64,000 nucleotides of DNA. It comes from Cololabis saira (Eukaryota; Chordata; Actinopteri; Beloniformes; Belonidae). The DNA is taken from positions 20,044,129-20,108,128 of the forward strand of contig NC_084601.1 in NCBI RefSeq assembly GCF_033807715.1, read 5' to 3'. Below are positions 21,602 to 36,020 of this stretch, one piece after another. The position numbers were made by a program, and so were the translations under genes. The stretch's first letter is position 1. The number at the start of each line of letters is the position of its first letter. Below the pieces are notes generated by a model, which was not told the origin of the DNA, did not search any database, and saw only the letters and a program-made list of their open reading frames with translations.

Positions 21602-23245
21602 ACTCTTTCAGTGATTCTTTTGACTAAATTATCTTTAATAAACACTTGGAAGATCTCAGTTCCCTAAACTCCAGCAGATTCTTGTCATCTTGAATGAGAA
21701 GAAGCAATGGATGGATGAATTGATGGAGATATGGATGGAGATGGATCTCAGTTCCCCACATTTACACCTCAGCATTGCCCTCCGCAGTGTACAACGTTAA
21801 ACGACGGGACAATTTAATCACTTACATCTCTGGCCAGCAGGTGGCAGCAAATACCAAGACCCAACATCGTCGGTGTGAGACAGTAATCCACTTCTGCAGC
21901 TGTTTATGCAAGAAATTAGCGTCAGTGAACCTGAAACATCCCCCTCAGTCGTGGAGGCCAACTGTTATCTGCAGATCAATAATGCAGAGTGTGTACACCA
22001 ATGTGGCGAGAGTGAGGGCTGAACGAATAATGCAGGCTGCCTGCGTGTAATAGGCCATAATTAGGGGTGAATGTTGACACAGTCACACACACAAACACAC
22101 ACACACACACACACACACACGAGAGATGCAGCGGTCTGAGATAATGTGCTGGCACTAAATGCGATTATCAGTGGTGAGGTGATTAGTGAGCATCCCTGCT
22201 GCAGAGCCGCTCTGCTGTGATACCAGCTAGCTGGAGCTCTGCACAGGTATGTCATACCAGACATCTTCTTGTCACCACATCAACACACCAGGACACACAG
22301 ACGGTGAACCGAAGGCTGAACAGATCACACACCGACTCCAACGGCATTAGCAGGAGCTGGCTGAATACGCTCACGTGCCACAGCAATGGATCTGTTTTTA
22401 TTCTTTTATGAAGTACGGACAAATGAAATTGATCACTGGGTTGAGATTAGTTCTGAGAAACACTAACACACCAACCAAGAACAGTCTCATGTGTGAATCC
22501 ACTGCTCCCATCATGCATAAGTTCATTACAATGTAGGAGGTTACATCATGGAAATTTGGTCAAATTTGAATTCTTCATTGTTTTTAAAGCCTGTTTCTCA
22601 GAGCTAAAATTAAAACACACACATCTGTACAATTGTTTTGGGTGATTCGGCCTAAAGCCCAACTTGAATGACATCTGTCAGCATCTCTCACTAACTGTTT
22701 TAATGACTCTTCAGTTATAATGTGAGCGTCTGTTTCCGGCTGATATCAGTGCTCCTGTGATTGGATGATAAGGACGGCCTGTGCACATTTTTCGCCTCGA
22801 GCAGACGACACTTGAGAGATTGAAAAGCCACTTACTCAGTTTTTTTTGTTGTTTTTTTATAGAAAGTGGTTTGAAAAGAAAAACTAACCTGAGCTGGGTC
22901 TTCACCCAGACTGCTGGCTGTTTATTGGCTCATGTGACTCCTCCACACGGGTAGATCACAGTACAGTCGCCGCACCACTGGCAGCACATCATATAGTTTA
23001 AAACTTCCTGTGATCACCACATTAAATACATGTACTAGTCACTGTCACTGAATACTTTTCAAACACGACTGCTACTAAAAGGGGCAATAAAGGCGAAAAA
23101 TAAAGCCGGAAAAGCATATTTTCAAATTGGCTTTCACTTTGTCAGACAGCTAAAACTTTGTCAGATCTGCTCAACTATAAACTAGTTTGGTGTTTAGAGA
23201 TTTAAGGGGGAACTATTGTGGAAAGAAATGTGATTGACAGCATAT
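21602..23245. other. Unique-looking DNA
   Basis: Apart from the (CA)n tract and a small GGAT-like cluster at 21707-21745, no gene or repeat family was recognised. Frames at 21775-22050 lack family features. Confidence 0.35.
22087..22121 (+). repeat. (CA)n microsatellite
   Basis: About 17 CA units with one A-rich interruption at the left (CACAAACACA). Confidence 0.9.
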
Positions 23246-23249
23246 ATTT

Positions 23250-23394
23250 GGATGGATGGATGGATGGATGGATGGATGGATGGATGGATGGATGGATGGA
23301 TGGATGGATGGATGGGTGGATGGATGGATGATGGATGGATGGATGGATGGATGGATGGATGGGTGGATGGATGGATGGATGATGGATGGATGTG
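23250..23394 (+). repeat. (GGAT)n tetranucleotide array
   Basis: About 35 GGAT units with GGGT variants and two GATGATG slips. Long frames across it (W-M-D-G repeats on plus, I-H-P-S repeats on minus) are artefacts of the period. Confidence 0.95.
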
Positions 23395-24744
23395 GAGGAT
23401 GGAGTTGTTTGTATTGTTATGGTCCTGAGACAGCACAGATCGGATGCCCACCCATCTTTACATCTCTCTGCATTTGTCGTACCTTGGAAACGGGCAGCAC
23501 CAAACCATACCACACATTTCCACGCTCCACCTTCCAGAAGCATCTGAACCGAGGATTAAAGACATGGTTTTAAAGGGTGGTTTTGTTCTGCATCCCTGAA
23601 GTGTTCTGACTCGGCCGTGCCAACAACATTTCATTGATACCTCCGTAAACTCTGGCAACTGGTGAAACAAGGGGGGGGATATATCTATCTTCTTTAATAT
23701 TAAATATCATCATGAGAAGAAAAAGAAAAAGAAAGTTCCTCATGTGAATGATCGAGGAGCACAAAGGTGCAGCGGTTTCAATGCGACTCATCTACCCGAC
23801 CGTCCGAGAGTTTGAAATAAAAACTTCCACGGCTCACACGTGTTGAAGGCCGCTCCCGGTTCGTCCGGGTTGTTTGGCGGGACCTTAGTCCTAAGCGGGC
23901 TCCCTATACTGGCACTCGGTCATCAGGACCTCATACAGAGTTGGTCTTTGATCTTAGAAGATTGGAACGAAAACCTAAAACTATTCCTAAACCATGAGTC
24001 AAATCCAAATGTTCAAGTGTGGCGCTGCTTTATTCTGCTTGAGTGTCAAAACAATCATTTAAAATGACAACTATAGCTCAGTTCCGCATTTTATTCTCAC
24101 CTCGTATGCGCAGTGGTGGACTAAGCTGCCCCACCCACCCCCACCCCACCCCCGTGTGCAGAAACCTCAATCAGATAATGCTCTCCAAGTCTCTATAGTG
24201 ATATAGTGAGCTGTTTGAAGCAGCTCCAGTGAACCGGAGCCCTCCCCCCCCAGCCGTAGCCTCTTGTTTAGCGAGAGCTGTGCAGTGTGTGTGGGGTGAC
24301 GGGGTCAGGGCGTCGGGGTCCCCCTCCATCTCCATATAAGCTGTAGGCTACAGCTGCTCCTGTGAGATTGGTACCTCAAACGCCCAGGCTGCGCCTCAGA
24401 TGTGGCAGCGCTCGGGCTTGCGTGTGTGATAAGGGCCAGAGGATAGAGATGTCTCGGTGTAGAAGTGGGAGGATTATTCCATCAGCGCTGTATTAAATGC
24501 GACGACGGGGACGGTGCGCCGGTCGAAGCAGGTGCCGCGGCCCGCACCGTGACTAGCAGTCTTTCACCTGCAGCATTACTGTTTTTAAAACCAGCGTTCG
24601 CGGCTCTGCTATGGAAGGGCTTCACAATGCATGAACTTGTGATGATCATTTCATTCACACTGCTTCAGCATTCCTCTTAAGAAATCACATGACATCGCAT
24701 GAGTCACATGACAACCAGAGCGGAGTTGGCACCCTCACCACAGA
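23395..24744. other. Unique-looking DNA, GC-richer part
   Basis: No coding region supported. 24110-24560 is GC-richer with C-runs and CpGs, but promoter or exon status cannot be shown. Confidence 0.3.
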
Positions 24745-24752
24745 CGTGCAGG

Positions 24753-25435
24753 TAGGGTTGCCACCCGTCCCGTAAAATACGGAATTGTCCTTTATTTGAG
24801 AAAAAAATGTTGCGTCCCGTATTGAACTAATACGGGACACGATTTGTACCGTATTTTCATTAACTTTTACACCATATTCTAGTTGAATTATTGAAATAAA
24901 TTAACTTTTACACCATATTCTAGTTGAATTATTGAAATAAGTTAACTTTTACACCATATTCTAGTTGAATTATTGAAATAAATGAACCTTTACACCATAT
25001 TCTAGTTGAATTATTGAAATAAATTAACTTTTACACCATATTCTAGTTGAATTATTGAAATAAATTAACCTTTACACCATATTCTAGTTGAATTATTGAA
25101 ATAAATTAACTTTTACACCATATTCTAGTTGAATTATTGAAATAAATTAACTTTTACACCATATTCTTCACCTGTAGCTATATTCTACACCTTGGCTGAT
25201 GTGGACATACGTAGCATAGGAGGCTATTTCAGTTACTAGTATGGTTGTCTGTCTCTACAGTCATGCAAGTCCAATGCTATTAAAGCACTTTAAACTTTAA
25301 ATCAAAGCATTTTGTTTTTTCATATAAAATAAACACATTTTTAATCAGTTCAGAAGTTTTGGGGCTTTTTTTTGGCTCCTGCGCTGCTGAAATCAGGGCG
25401 TCCTTTATTTCTATTTCTGAAAGGTGGCAACCCTA
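24753..25435. mobile_element. hAT-type MITE, 683 bp
   Basis: Ends TAGGGTTGCCACC and GGTGGCAACCCTA are perfect 13-bp inverted repeats, flanked by an exact 8-bp duplication CGTGCAGG (24745-24752 and 25436-25443), diagnostic of hAT transposition. The subterminal GTCCCGTAAAATACGG and ATACGGGACA blocks are also inverted. There is no transposase, so it was mobilised in trans. The interior contains a 41-bp minisatellite. Confidence 0.95.
24860..25167 (+). repeat. 41-bp minisatellite inside hAT MITE
   Basis: Seven full units plus a partial eighth, starting TTAACTTTTACACCATATTC at 24860, 24901, 24942, 24983, 25024, 25065, 25106 and 25147: an exact 41-bp period. Units differ by single substitutions (for example AACC for AACTT-type, and TGAACC in unit 4). 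It ends where the last unit runs into CTTCACCTG. Confidence 0.95.
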
Positions 25436-25744
25436 CGTGCAGGTGAAACAACTCCAAGGATTAACAAACCGGACAAACCGGGGGGTTGACCCCTAAAGTC
25501 TGGTCCGTTACTGCTGTGAGGGCTCCGGTTCATGCTCATTCCTACGATTGCGCGTGTCCCCCAACGAGGACATCACGCTGCGTACGCATGACGCGCAGAT
25601 GCAACAGTTCCTCCGAGATGATCATTTAGCAACATGGCAGCAACAAATGTGAGCGGGCTGCGCCTGACCGGACGCGTGGAGGCGCGCGACTGCAGGCCAG
25701 CCAGGAATCGGGAGGCAGGATCAATCATGCCTCGGCTCTGCTTG

Positions 25745-25985
25745 GTACAACGCCGAGGCCTGATGGATGGTCCTGTTCAAGGTTTCCTTCCTCCTAAAGG
25801 AGAGTTTTTACTTGCCACTGTTTGGCTTAAGGTTTTTCTCCCACTAGGGGAGTTTTTACCTGTCAGTGTTTATGTTTATGTAATATTGCTCTGGGGTCAT
25901 GTTCTGGGTCTCTGAAAAGATCCTAGAGACAACTTCTGTTGTAATAGACGCCTTATAAATCAAAATGAATTGAAATAGAATTGAA
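25745..25985 (+). repeat. LINE-like 3' tail repeat
   Basis: Contains GGTTTTTCTCCCACTAGGGG, CTCTGGGTCTCTG, AGAGACAACTTCTGTTGTAA and a terminal ATAAATCAAAATGAATTGAA. The same blocks recur at 37868-38040, so it is a dispersed family with an (AATTG)n-type end. Confidence 0.75.
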
Positions 25986-26899
25986 TGGATGAGTTTCTGA
26001 CACCTCTGAGACCAGTCATGTGCTGCAGCCAAACATAATTGATATTAAAAAAAAAAAACATTTATATCCAGTTTAAAAAAATTGTGTGGTGATTAAATTG
26101 CTAAAAATGACAGTGAATCAAATATGATCACCAAAAAAAAGATGCAGTGATTTTGTCTAAAGATCTTATAAATGCTTTAAATTCAAACTGTGATTTTCCC
26201 GTGTCAGGCTTCTCAGGGCAACGATGCACACAAGCCGTCACACTCTGAGCACATTGCTGTTCAAACTCTGCTGACACAGTCTCCTTGTGGTGTTGGCCTG
26301 CAGCAGAGCCCATAAGTGATCCCAGCCTCCGTATTCATCATCGCAGCCATCAGCACGTACTGTAGCTAATATTTATCCTGACTCCATCACTATTCGTCCC
26401 GAGATGCCCCGGTGTCGCCGCGGCTGACTGTTTATCCTCCCAAGTAAACATGTGGAGTTGAACAAAGGAATGCACGCGGCCGGGGATGAAGGGCGCTCTG
26501 GTGTTGCTTTCAGAATCAGTAACACGTGGAAGGGGCTGCTGCCGGCACGGGGGAATCTGCTGATGTCGTTGTCTTCCTAAATATGCTCATTATGCCTCCT
26601 TAAATCACAGCGTGACAATCTAATGACACAGCAACGGCCTGCGCGTTGCCGTGCCTCTGTCACAGTGCTGCCGTGTGCTGTTTACAGTGCTGTATTCACG
26701 GCCTGACCTTTGCTGGAGGAAGAGATTCATCCACGGTTCGGTCTGTATAGAAAATCGGTAGTTTTCTATACACAGTGCAGCGCTGCACTCTTGCAGCCCG
26801 AGCCGTTTCCTCCCGCTGCTCTGCCCGTGCAGATTGCCATTTAAGGTGGCTGAATAATTGAGGAGTAACATTTGCGTTAGCCATCCTGGGGTGCGCTTT

Positions 26900-26900
<1 letters not shown>
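25986..26900. other. Unique-looking DNA
   Basis: No gene or repeat family was recognised. Frames here are short or continue into the adjacent microsatellites. Confidence 0.3.
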
Positions 26901-28646
<1,746 letters not shown>

Positions 28647-28708
<62 letters not shown>

Positions 28709-28738
28709 ACACTTGTGTGTGTGTGTGTGTGTGTGTGT
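28647..28738 (+). repeat. (GT)n microsatellite, two blocks
   Basis: About 30 GT units, an ACACACTT interruption at 28707-28714, then about 12 more. Confidence 0.95.
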
Positions 28739-28865
28739 CAGATTTCAGGCCGCACACCTCATGAGTGTGTTTTCACACTGTGCCGTGTTTCTTTAACCTC
28801 TCCCAGACTCCTCCTGGCCTCACCAGGAAAGGAATCACAACAGACTTAGGTTACACATGTTGTAC

Positions 28866-30030
<1,165 letters not shown>

Positions 30031-30031
30031 T

Positions 30032-30142
<111 letters not shown>

Positions 30143-30586
30143 GTCTGTGTGGTGATGTCGAATCATCACTTTGATAGTGTCTCGCTGAAATATGCAGCAT
30201 CCTCCCTGAACCTTTTCATTATCTGGATCATTTGTTCCCCCCAGAACAAAAATGAAGCAACAGTCCCCACACAAGGTCACAGGTCACCCGTGCCATGTGA
30301 CACCCGCAGTTTCCTGTAAACAACAACTGGGAATAGAAAACAGTTCCAAAAGGTTTCGACTTGAAAAGGAAATTAAATGCTTTTTTCAAACGGAACATAA
30401 GGAAACATTAAAAGAGGGGAGAGAGGTTTCAATACGTGACACATTGAGTCAAGCTGCATTGCAGCAGCAGATGTGCAGTGAGTTCCTGAGCGGGTGGGAT
30501 GTGAACTATGGCCGTTATTCTAAATCAATGCACATTTAATTTTCATTTGATTAACTAAAAACTGGTATTTCAATATTTTTTTAAAA

Positions 30587-33454
30587 ATGATTTCTTCCTT
30601 TTCGTCAAATAAAAAAAGAAAAGACAACTTAAAAACAAAAGAATTAGAAGGTGAAATAAAGACGCTAGAGGAGGCCTTCCAGACTTCTGCAGATGAACGT
30701 ATCCTTAGCAAAATAAGGAAAACTAAAATAGAATTAAATAAAATAATTGACGCAAAAACGCAGTTTCTAGTACAAAGGCTTCGCCTGGAAAACTTTGCAC
30801 ATGCTAACAGATCAGGAAAATATTTAGCCAATCAATTAAAAATAAACAAAGAAAAAACAACCATAACATCTATTAAGGACCAGTCAGGGGAAGTTACACA
30901 TGATCCCTGTTTAATAAATTCAATCTTTAGAGACTTTTACTACAAATTATACTCGTCACAAATTGAACCATCTGATCAATCCATTAATGAGTTTCTTGGA
31001 GAAATTAACCTGCCAAAGTTACATCAGGAACAGGTTACGAATTTAGATTCACCACTCTCAATAGGAGAACTCCATGAAGCTCTTCAACATATGCCCAATA
31101 ATAAAGCTCCGGGCCCAGACGGTTTCCCAGCTGAATTTTATAAGGAATTCTGGAGCATATTAGCACCAACATTTCATAAAATGATTCTAAATATTAGGGA
31201 AAATAAAAGCTTACCCTTAAATATGAACTCTGCTAATATTAGTCTTTTATTAAAACCGGATAAAGATCCCTTGCTCCCATCGAGCTACCGCCCAATTTCA
31301 TTAATAAATGTAGACCTTAAAATAATTAGCAAGGCCCTTACTGAACGTCTGAAAAGAATCACCCCTTCTATTATACATCCGGATCAAACAGGCTTTATTA
31401 AAGGTAGACATTCCTCTACTAATATTCGCAGATTATTAAATATTATAGATTATTCCAGTATCAATAAACAGGAAACTACTATTATATCCTTAGACGCGGA
31501 AAAAGCATTCGATAAGGTAAATTGGAAGTTTCTATTGGCAACCTTACATAAATTTGGATTTGGTGAATCTTTCATTGACTGGGTAAAAATATTATACAGC
31601 TCTCCCAAGGCACGTGTAAGGACAAATGATCAAATCTCTACAAGTTTTACCTTGCAAAGAGGCACTAGACAGGGTTGCCCTCTATCTCCCTCATTATTTG
31701 CAATATTTATCGAACCTTTAGCAGCAGCTATTAGACAAAATCAAAATATTAAAGGTATACAATGCAAAATAGTAGAGCACAAAATAAGTCTTTATGCGGA
31801 TGACGTACTCCTCTTCCTCCAGAACTCACGATCTTCACTATCACAGACAATTGCACTTATAGAGGGATTTTCATCTCTGTCTGATTATTCTATTAATTGG
31901 TCTAAATCCACCGTTTTGTGCGTGAACTGCAATTTTAGGAATATAACCAATACTCAATTACAACCAGGGAACATTAGATATTTAGGCATAAACATCTCCC
32001 CTAGGCTGTCAGAGTTAATAAAATTAAATTATGTTCAGCTTATAAAGAAAATAGAAGATGATCTTGCTAGATGGAGCTCTCTCCCCATTTCACTCATGGG
32101 TAGAATAGCCACCATTAAAATGATGGTTTTACCAAAAGTAAATTATTTTTTCTCAATGATACCATTCAAACCCCCTATTTCCTGGTTTAAATCGCTGGAC
32201 TCAGGTGTTTCAAAATTTCTGTGGAAAAATAAAACTCCACGCATTAGTTTAAAGACATTGCAGAAATCTAAAGAATATGGAGGTTTAGAGCTACCTAATT
32301 TTCAGTATTACTTCCTTGCCAATAAATTACAGTATATTGTAAAATGGTCAAAGGATCATCCTTTAGATAGTCAATGGCTGGACTCAGAGCAAGTGTTTTG
32401 CAACGAACTAGAAATCTCAGAGTTACCATTTATTAGTCAAAGTATCAAACGTCATCAATGTTTCAAAAGCATTAATATTAGCACAACTTTATCAGCTTGG
32501 TGGGAATTTCTTAAAGTAGCTAAAATTTCACTTTTTCCATGTGACCGTACACCCATATGGAACAACCCAGACATCGTGAAAAATGATAAAAAGATGGTTA
32601 ACTTCGTTCAATGGAGAGATCAAGGAATACGGTATTTACAGCACGTAATTGTAGGAGGACAGTTTGTACCTTTCAATACACTTATGGTTCAATACGGAGT
32701 TAGCAGGAGTAAATTTTTAGAGTATCAACAACTCAAGGCCATAATAAATAAAACATACAAAATTAGACAATTAGACTTACAACTTCCCGCTAAGATAATA
32801 GATTTATTAAATCTAAGCAATTTAAAGTTGTTATCAAAACTTTACAGGTTAGTGTCTAAACTGGACGAGTCAGTCTCTCTCCCGATCTCCAAGTGGGAGG
32901 CGGATCTCTCTCTGAATACCGACCAGCTTTCTTGGTCACAAATATGCTTAAATACGTTTACTATGACTAAAAACCCAAACTTACAACTTATACAGTATAA
33001 AGTTCTTCATAGAATACATTATACTGGACAAAGGATGTTCCAGATGGGCTTTGTCACCTCTAATATCTGTTCACAGTGCACAGAGAACACCCCAGATAAT
33101 TATATGCATGCTTTATGGTTCTGTACACCGGTACAGAGGTTCTGGAAGGAGATTTGTGAGGATTTATCCACATGGATCGACCACAGAATCCCAGTGTGCC
33201 CCACGGTTTGTATATTAGGTCACCTGGGAGACACTCAAATAGATCCTAATTGGACACACCGGGTTCTCACTGCCTTATGTATCGCAAAGAAAACCATTCT
33301 AGTAAATTGGAAACAAAAATCCAGTTTATGTATTAACCATTTTAGGAATCTTTTATCAGATCATATTAGTAGTGAGATAATGTCTGCCTCCACTGAACAA
33401 CACTCGGCTGAATTGCACTCTCTGTGGTCCCCGATTATTGGCCTCGTTACCTAG
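30587..33454 (+). CDS. L1-like ORF2, RT and C-terminal part
   Basis: Reverse transcriptase of an L1-clade LINE, 955 codons without a stop. Order: a basic linker (residues 1-90), RT fingers with SYRPISLINVDLKIISK, HPDQTGFIKGR, motif A DAEKAFD (D at about 303), motif B RGTRQGCPLSPSLF, motif C YADD (403-406), then the INWSKS and RYLGINIS thumb motifs. The C-terminal C-x2-C...H...C knuckle lies at about 827-847. The catalytic aspartates are present. Full-length fish L1 ORF2 proteins also have an N-terminal apurinic-type endonuclease of about 230-300 residues, absent here. The ATG lies in the target-site duplication, so it is host-derived and fortuitous. The protein is probably not made in functional form. 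Confidence 0.9.
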   Translation: MISSFSSNKKRKDNLKTKELEGEIKTLEEAFQTSADERILSKIRKTKIELNKIIDAKTQFLVQRLRLENFAHANRSGKYLANQLKINKEKTTITSIKDQSGEVTHDPCLINSIFRDFYYKLYSSQIEPSDQSINEFLGEINLPKLHQEQVTNLDSPLSIGELHEALQHMPNNKAPGPDGFPAEFYKEFWSILAPTFHKMILNIRENKSLPLNMNSANISLLLKPDKDPLLPSSYRPISLINVDLKIISKALTERLKRITPSIIHPDQTGFIKGRHSSTNIRRLLNIIDYSSINKQETTIISLDAEKAFDKVNWKFLLATLHKFGFGESFIDWVKILYSSPKARVRTNDQISTSFTLQRGTRQGCPLSPSLFAIFIEPLAAAIRQNQNIKGIQCKIVEHKISLYADDVLLFLQNSRSSLSQTIALIEGFSSLSDYSINWSKSTVLCVNCNFRNITNTQLQPGNIRYLGINISPRLSELIKLNYVQLIKKIEDDLARWSSLPISLMGRIATIKMMVLPKVNYFFSMIPFKPPISWFKSLDSGVSKFLWKNKTPRISLKTLQKSKEYGGLELPNFQYYFLANKLQYIVKWSKDHPLDSQWLDSEQVFCNELEISELPFISQSIKRHQCFKSINISTTLSAWWEFLKVAKISLFPCDRTPIWNNPDIVKNDKKMVNFVQWRDQGIRYLQHVIVGGQFVPFNTLMVQYGVSRSKFLEYQQLKAIINKTYKIRQLDLQLPAKIIDLLNLSNLKLLSKLYRLVSKLDESVSLPISKWEADLSLNTDQLSWSQICLNTFTMTKNPNLQLIQYKVLHRIHYTGQRMFQMGFVTSNICSQCTENTPDNYMHALWFCTPVQRFWKEICEDLSTWIDHRIPVCPTVCILGHLGDTQIDPNWTHRVLTALCIAKKTILVNWKQKSSLCINHFRNLLSDHISSEIMSASTEQHSAELHSLWSPIIGLVT

Positions 33455-34714
33455 TGGGGGCGGGGGGGGGGGTGATCTCGTAGCCCTTGGGGTTGGGGGT
33501 CGGCTTGGGGGGTCTGGGGCGCGGGCCTCTGGTGGCCCCTGGGGGGCGGTGGGTGGGGCCGCGGGGTCCTGTCCCTGGCCGGTGGGGGCCTTGGGGGCCT
33601 GTGGGGGGGGGTACCTCATGGCGGTGGGGGGGGTGGCTGGGGAGGGCTCGGGCGGGGGGCGGTGGCTTGGGCGTCTCCGGGCCTCCTGGGGGGGGCTGGG
33701 CCGTGGACGTGGGGGTCCCACCCGGAGGGCCCGGTCCTGCCTGGGTGGGGGGTGGCTGTCTGCGCTGGGGGGGCATTGCTGCCTTGGTCCTCCGTCGCTG
33801 GGCGGGGGCCAAGTGCCCCTGCGGATGTGGGGACTCCGTGACCCTTGGGGTGTCCGCCGGGGTGGCCTCGGGGGGGGGTGGGGCCGGGTCCGGAGATCGG
33901 GCCTCCCCTGACCGGGGGGTGCACGGGCGGGCGCGGCGGCGGGGTGGCGCCATTCCCAGGTATCTATGTCTTATGTTGTCAGTATGAATGGGAGGATGTT
34001 GGACCGTTTCCCCCTCCGTCTGGGGGCTCCGGCGGCTCCGGGGGCGCCCGTGGAGGTACGGTGGGGCCCTGGCCCGGCTCGGGGGGCCGGCCCCCGTCTA
34101 CTGGATGGCCGGTGGGGGGACGCGGGTGTCTTATCAGGGCCAGCTTTGCTGGTCCTGCCTCCTGGCTTCGGCCTCCGCTCCCCCTCTTGTCCCCCCTACA
34201 CGATTCATACGCACATAGGCGAAAGGCGGGGGGTCCGGGTCGTGGGGGGCACTGTCCCGCGTGGCCCGGCACTCCCCGCCTCACGGTTTTAACAGCAAAC
34301 TAGACACTGCACATTCAACACTTTATAAATACACTTGACAAGGACACGTAGTTCGGGAGGGGGGGGGGTCGGTGTCAATCGATACTTGGCCCTCCCTCCT
34401 CCCTGTTTTTATGGCATTAATCACATGCACTCAACACAAGGGGCGGGAGGGGGTCCCACATCACCCGCGTTCCCTCGCCGGCCTGGGCCTCGGACGGGTG
34501 GGTCGGGTTACCCGGGCCTGGCGGGGCCCGCCGTGCAGCCTGGGGTGCCTTCTGGCGGTGCTGGACCCCCCCGGGGAGGGGGAAACGGTGCGTGATTGTA
34601 TGTCTGTGTCGGTGAGAATGCGGTATGGAAGGGTCCTGCCATGGAGGATTTGAGCCTCCATTGGCAGGACATCAAAAACTTAATAATTTATCAATATTAT
34701 ATTATACAAAGATG

Positions 34715-34769
<55 letters not shown>

Positions 34770-35388
34770 TGTATAGTATATTATATTATTATTAGTATAG
34801 GTATCGGATAGGTGAATGGATGAATGAATGGGATGCCTGGGTCTGGGGCCCTCCGTTGTCGGGCCTGCGCGGGTGCCGCCTTGTTGGGGGGTTCCCTCTC
34901 TCCGGGCCCGTCTCCGGTCCCCCCCGCTGCCTCTACGGCGGGGCGCCCCTCTGGTCTTGGAGGGCCACTTTCGTGGGGGACGGGTGCGCCTGCCCGCGTC
35001 GGCGGCCGGGGCGGCTCTGTCTCTCCGGGCAGGCTGGCCCCCTGCCGGGTGGGGGTCGTTGGCCTGAAGGGTGAGGGCCTCCTGGCCGCGTGTCCGGCCC
35101 GGACCGGGTGGCCGGGGATTGCCTGGGTCGCGGTCCGCCGCCGCGGGATCCCTGGCTGCTTCTTTCCGCGCCGTGGGGGCCCCGCCCGCGGGCCCCCTCG
35201 GCCGCCGCCGGGCGGGGGGGGGGCCTCGCAGGCGGTGGGTTGCCTCCCTCCTACTTCTCCCCTCTGTGGGGTTTGCCGGTGGCCTGGGTTCCGGGCTCTT
35301 CCTTGTCGGCCTCTGGTCTCGCGGGTGGCGGGGTCGCTCCCCCCCCTCCCCCACTATAGATACACTTCAGGTGGAGCTTTGTTTGGTT

Positions 35389-35448
<60 letters not shown>

Positions 35449-35470
35449 ACATATAGTCATTTAGTCACAT

Positions 35471-35505
<35 letters not shown>

Positions 35506-35792
35506 TGATCATATACATACACACACACATAGACATACACACTGGCTTGTTCACCTGCATGCTGGCTCTCTAGTTTTTGGGTTTAGGTAGCGATAGCTTA
35601 GCTCAGACTGCGATCAGATCTCAAGATTTAGGTCGATTGCTGTTCGTGTTTTGGTTGGCTCCGTGCCGGTTTCGTGCTTTGTTTGTGGTTTTTTGTTGCA
35701 GATTTCCAGTGCTTGACGTGTGTCTCCGTGTGTTCCTGCTTCCTGGATTGGCAGTGGATGTCGTCACCCCCCCCCCCACCCCCTCCCCCCCC

Positions 35793-35830
<38 letters not shown>

Positions 35831-35974
35831 ACTGGGTTTGTATGTGTATATTTATGTATGTGTACGCATATGTGTGCGTATATATATGTATATATTACAT
35901 ATAGTAATAATGCACATATATACACTTTTGGTTTCTACCGTCATGGTATCAATCAATAATATGTGTGCAGACAA

Positions 35975-36007
<33 letters not shown>
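30596..36007 (+). mobile_element. L1-like LINE, 5'-truncated, recent
   Basis: A non-LTR retrotransposon bounded by a 13-bp target duplication AAAAATGATTTCT (30583-30595 and 36008-36020; the 3' copy merges with the poly-A). It holds the RT and C-terminal part of ORF2, a 2.5-kb 3' UTR and a terminal A-run. ORF1 and the endonuclease are missing, as in a typical 5'-truncated L1 insertion. The 3' UTR is extremely G-rich on the sense strand (33455-34620 and 34830-35350), carries (ATT)n, (CA)n, a C-tract plus internal poly-A, and ends in poly-A. The last 1.25 kb recurs in reverse at 61545-62808. Confidence 0.92.
33455..36007 (+). other. G-rich 3' UTR of the L1-like LINE
   Basis: It follows the ORF2 stop. 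33456-34620 and 34830-35350 have many runs of 3-12 G on the sense strand with few matching C-runs, a composition suited to G-quadruplexes. (ATT)n at about 34715-34790, (CA)n at 35394-35443 and 35471-35502, a C-tract then about 40 A at 35768-35829, about 145 bp of TATGTGTA-rich DNA, and the terminal A-run from 35979. Proline/glycine-rich open frames on both strands are composition artefacts. Confidence 0.85.

Positions 36008-36020
<13 letters not shown>

Noticed and set aside
24860..25167. Regular 41-bp repeats resembling a CRISPR array
   Set aside because: Units are directly contiguous with no unique spacers, in a eukaryotic hAT MITE; it is a minisatellite.
33356..35508. Many 60-210-codon proline- or glycine-rich open frames on both strands
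   Set aside because: They lie in the G-rich LINE 3' UTR, overlap on both strands in several frames and lack motifs; G/C runs avoid stop codons.
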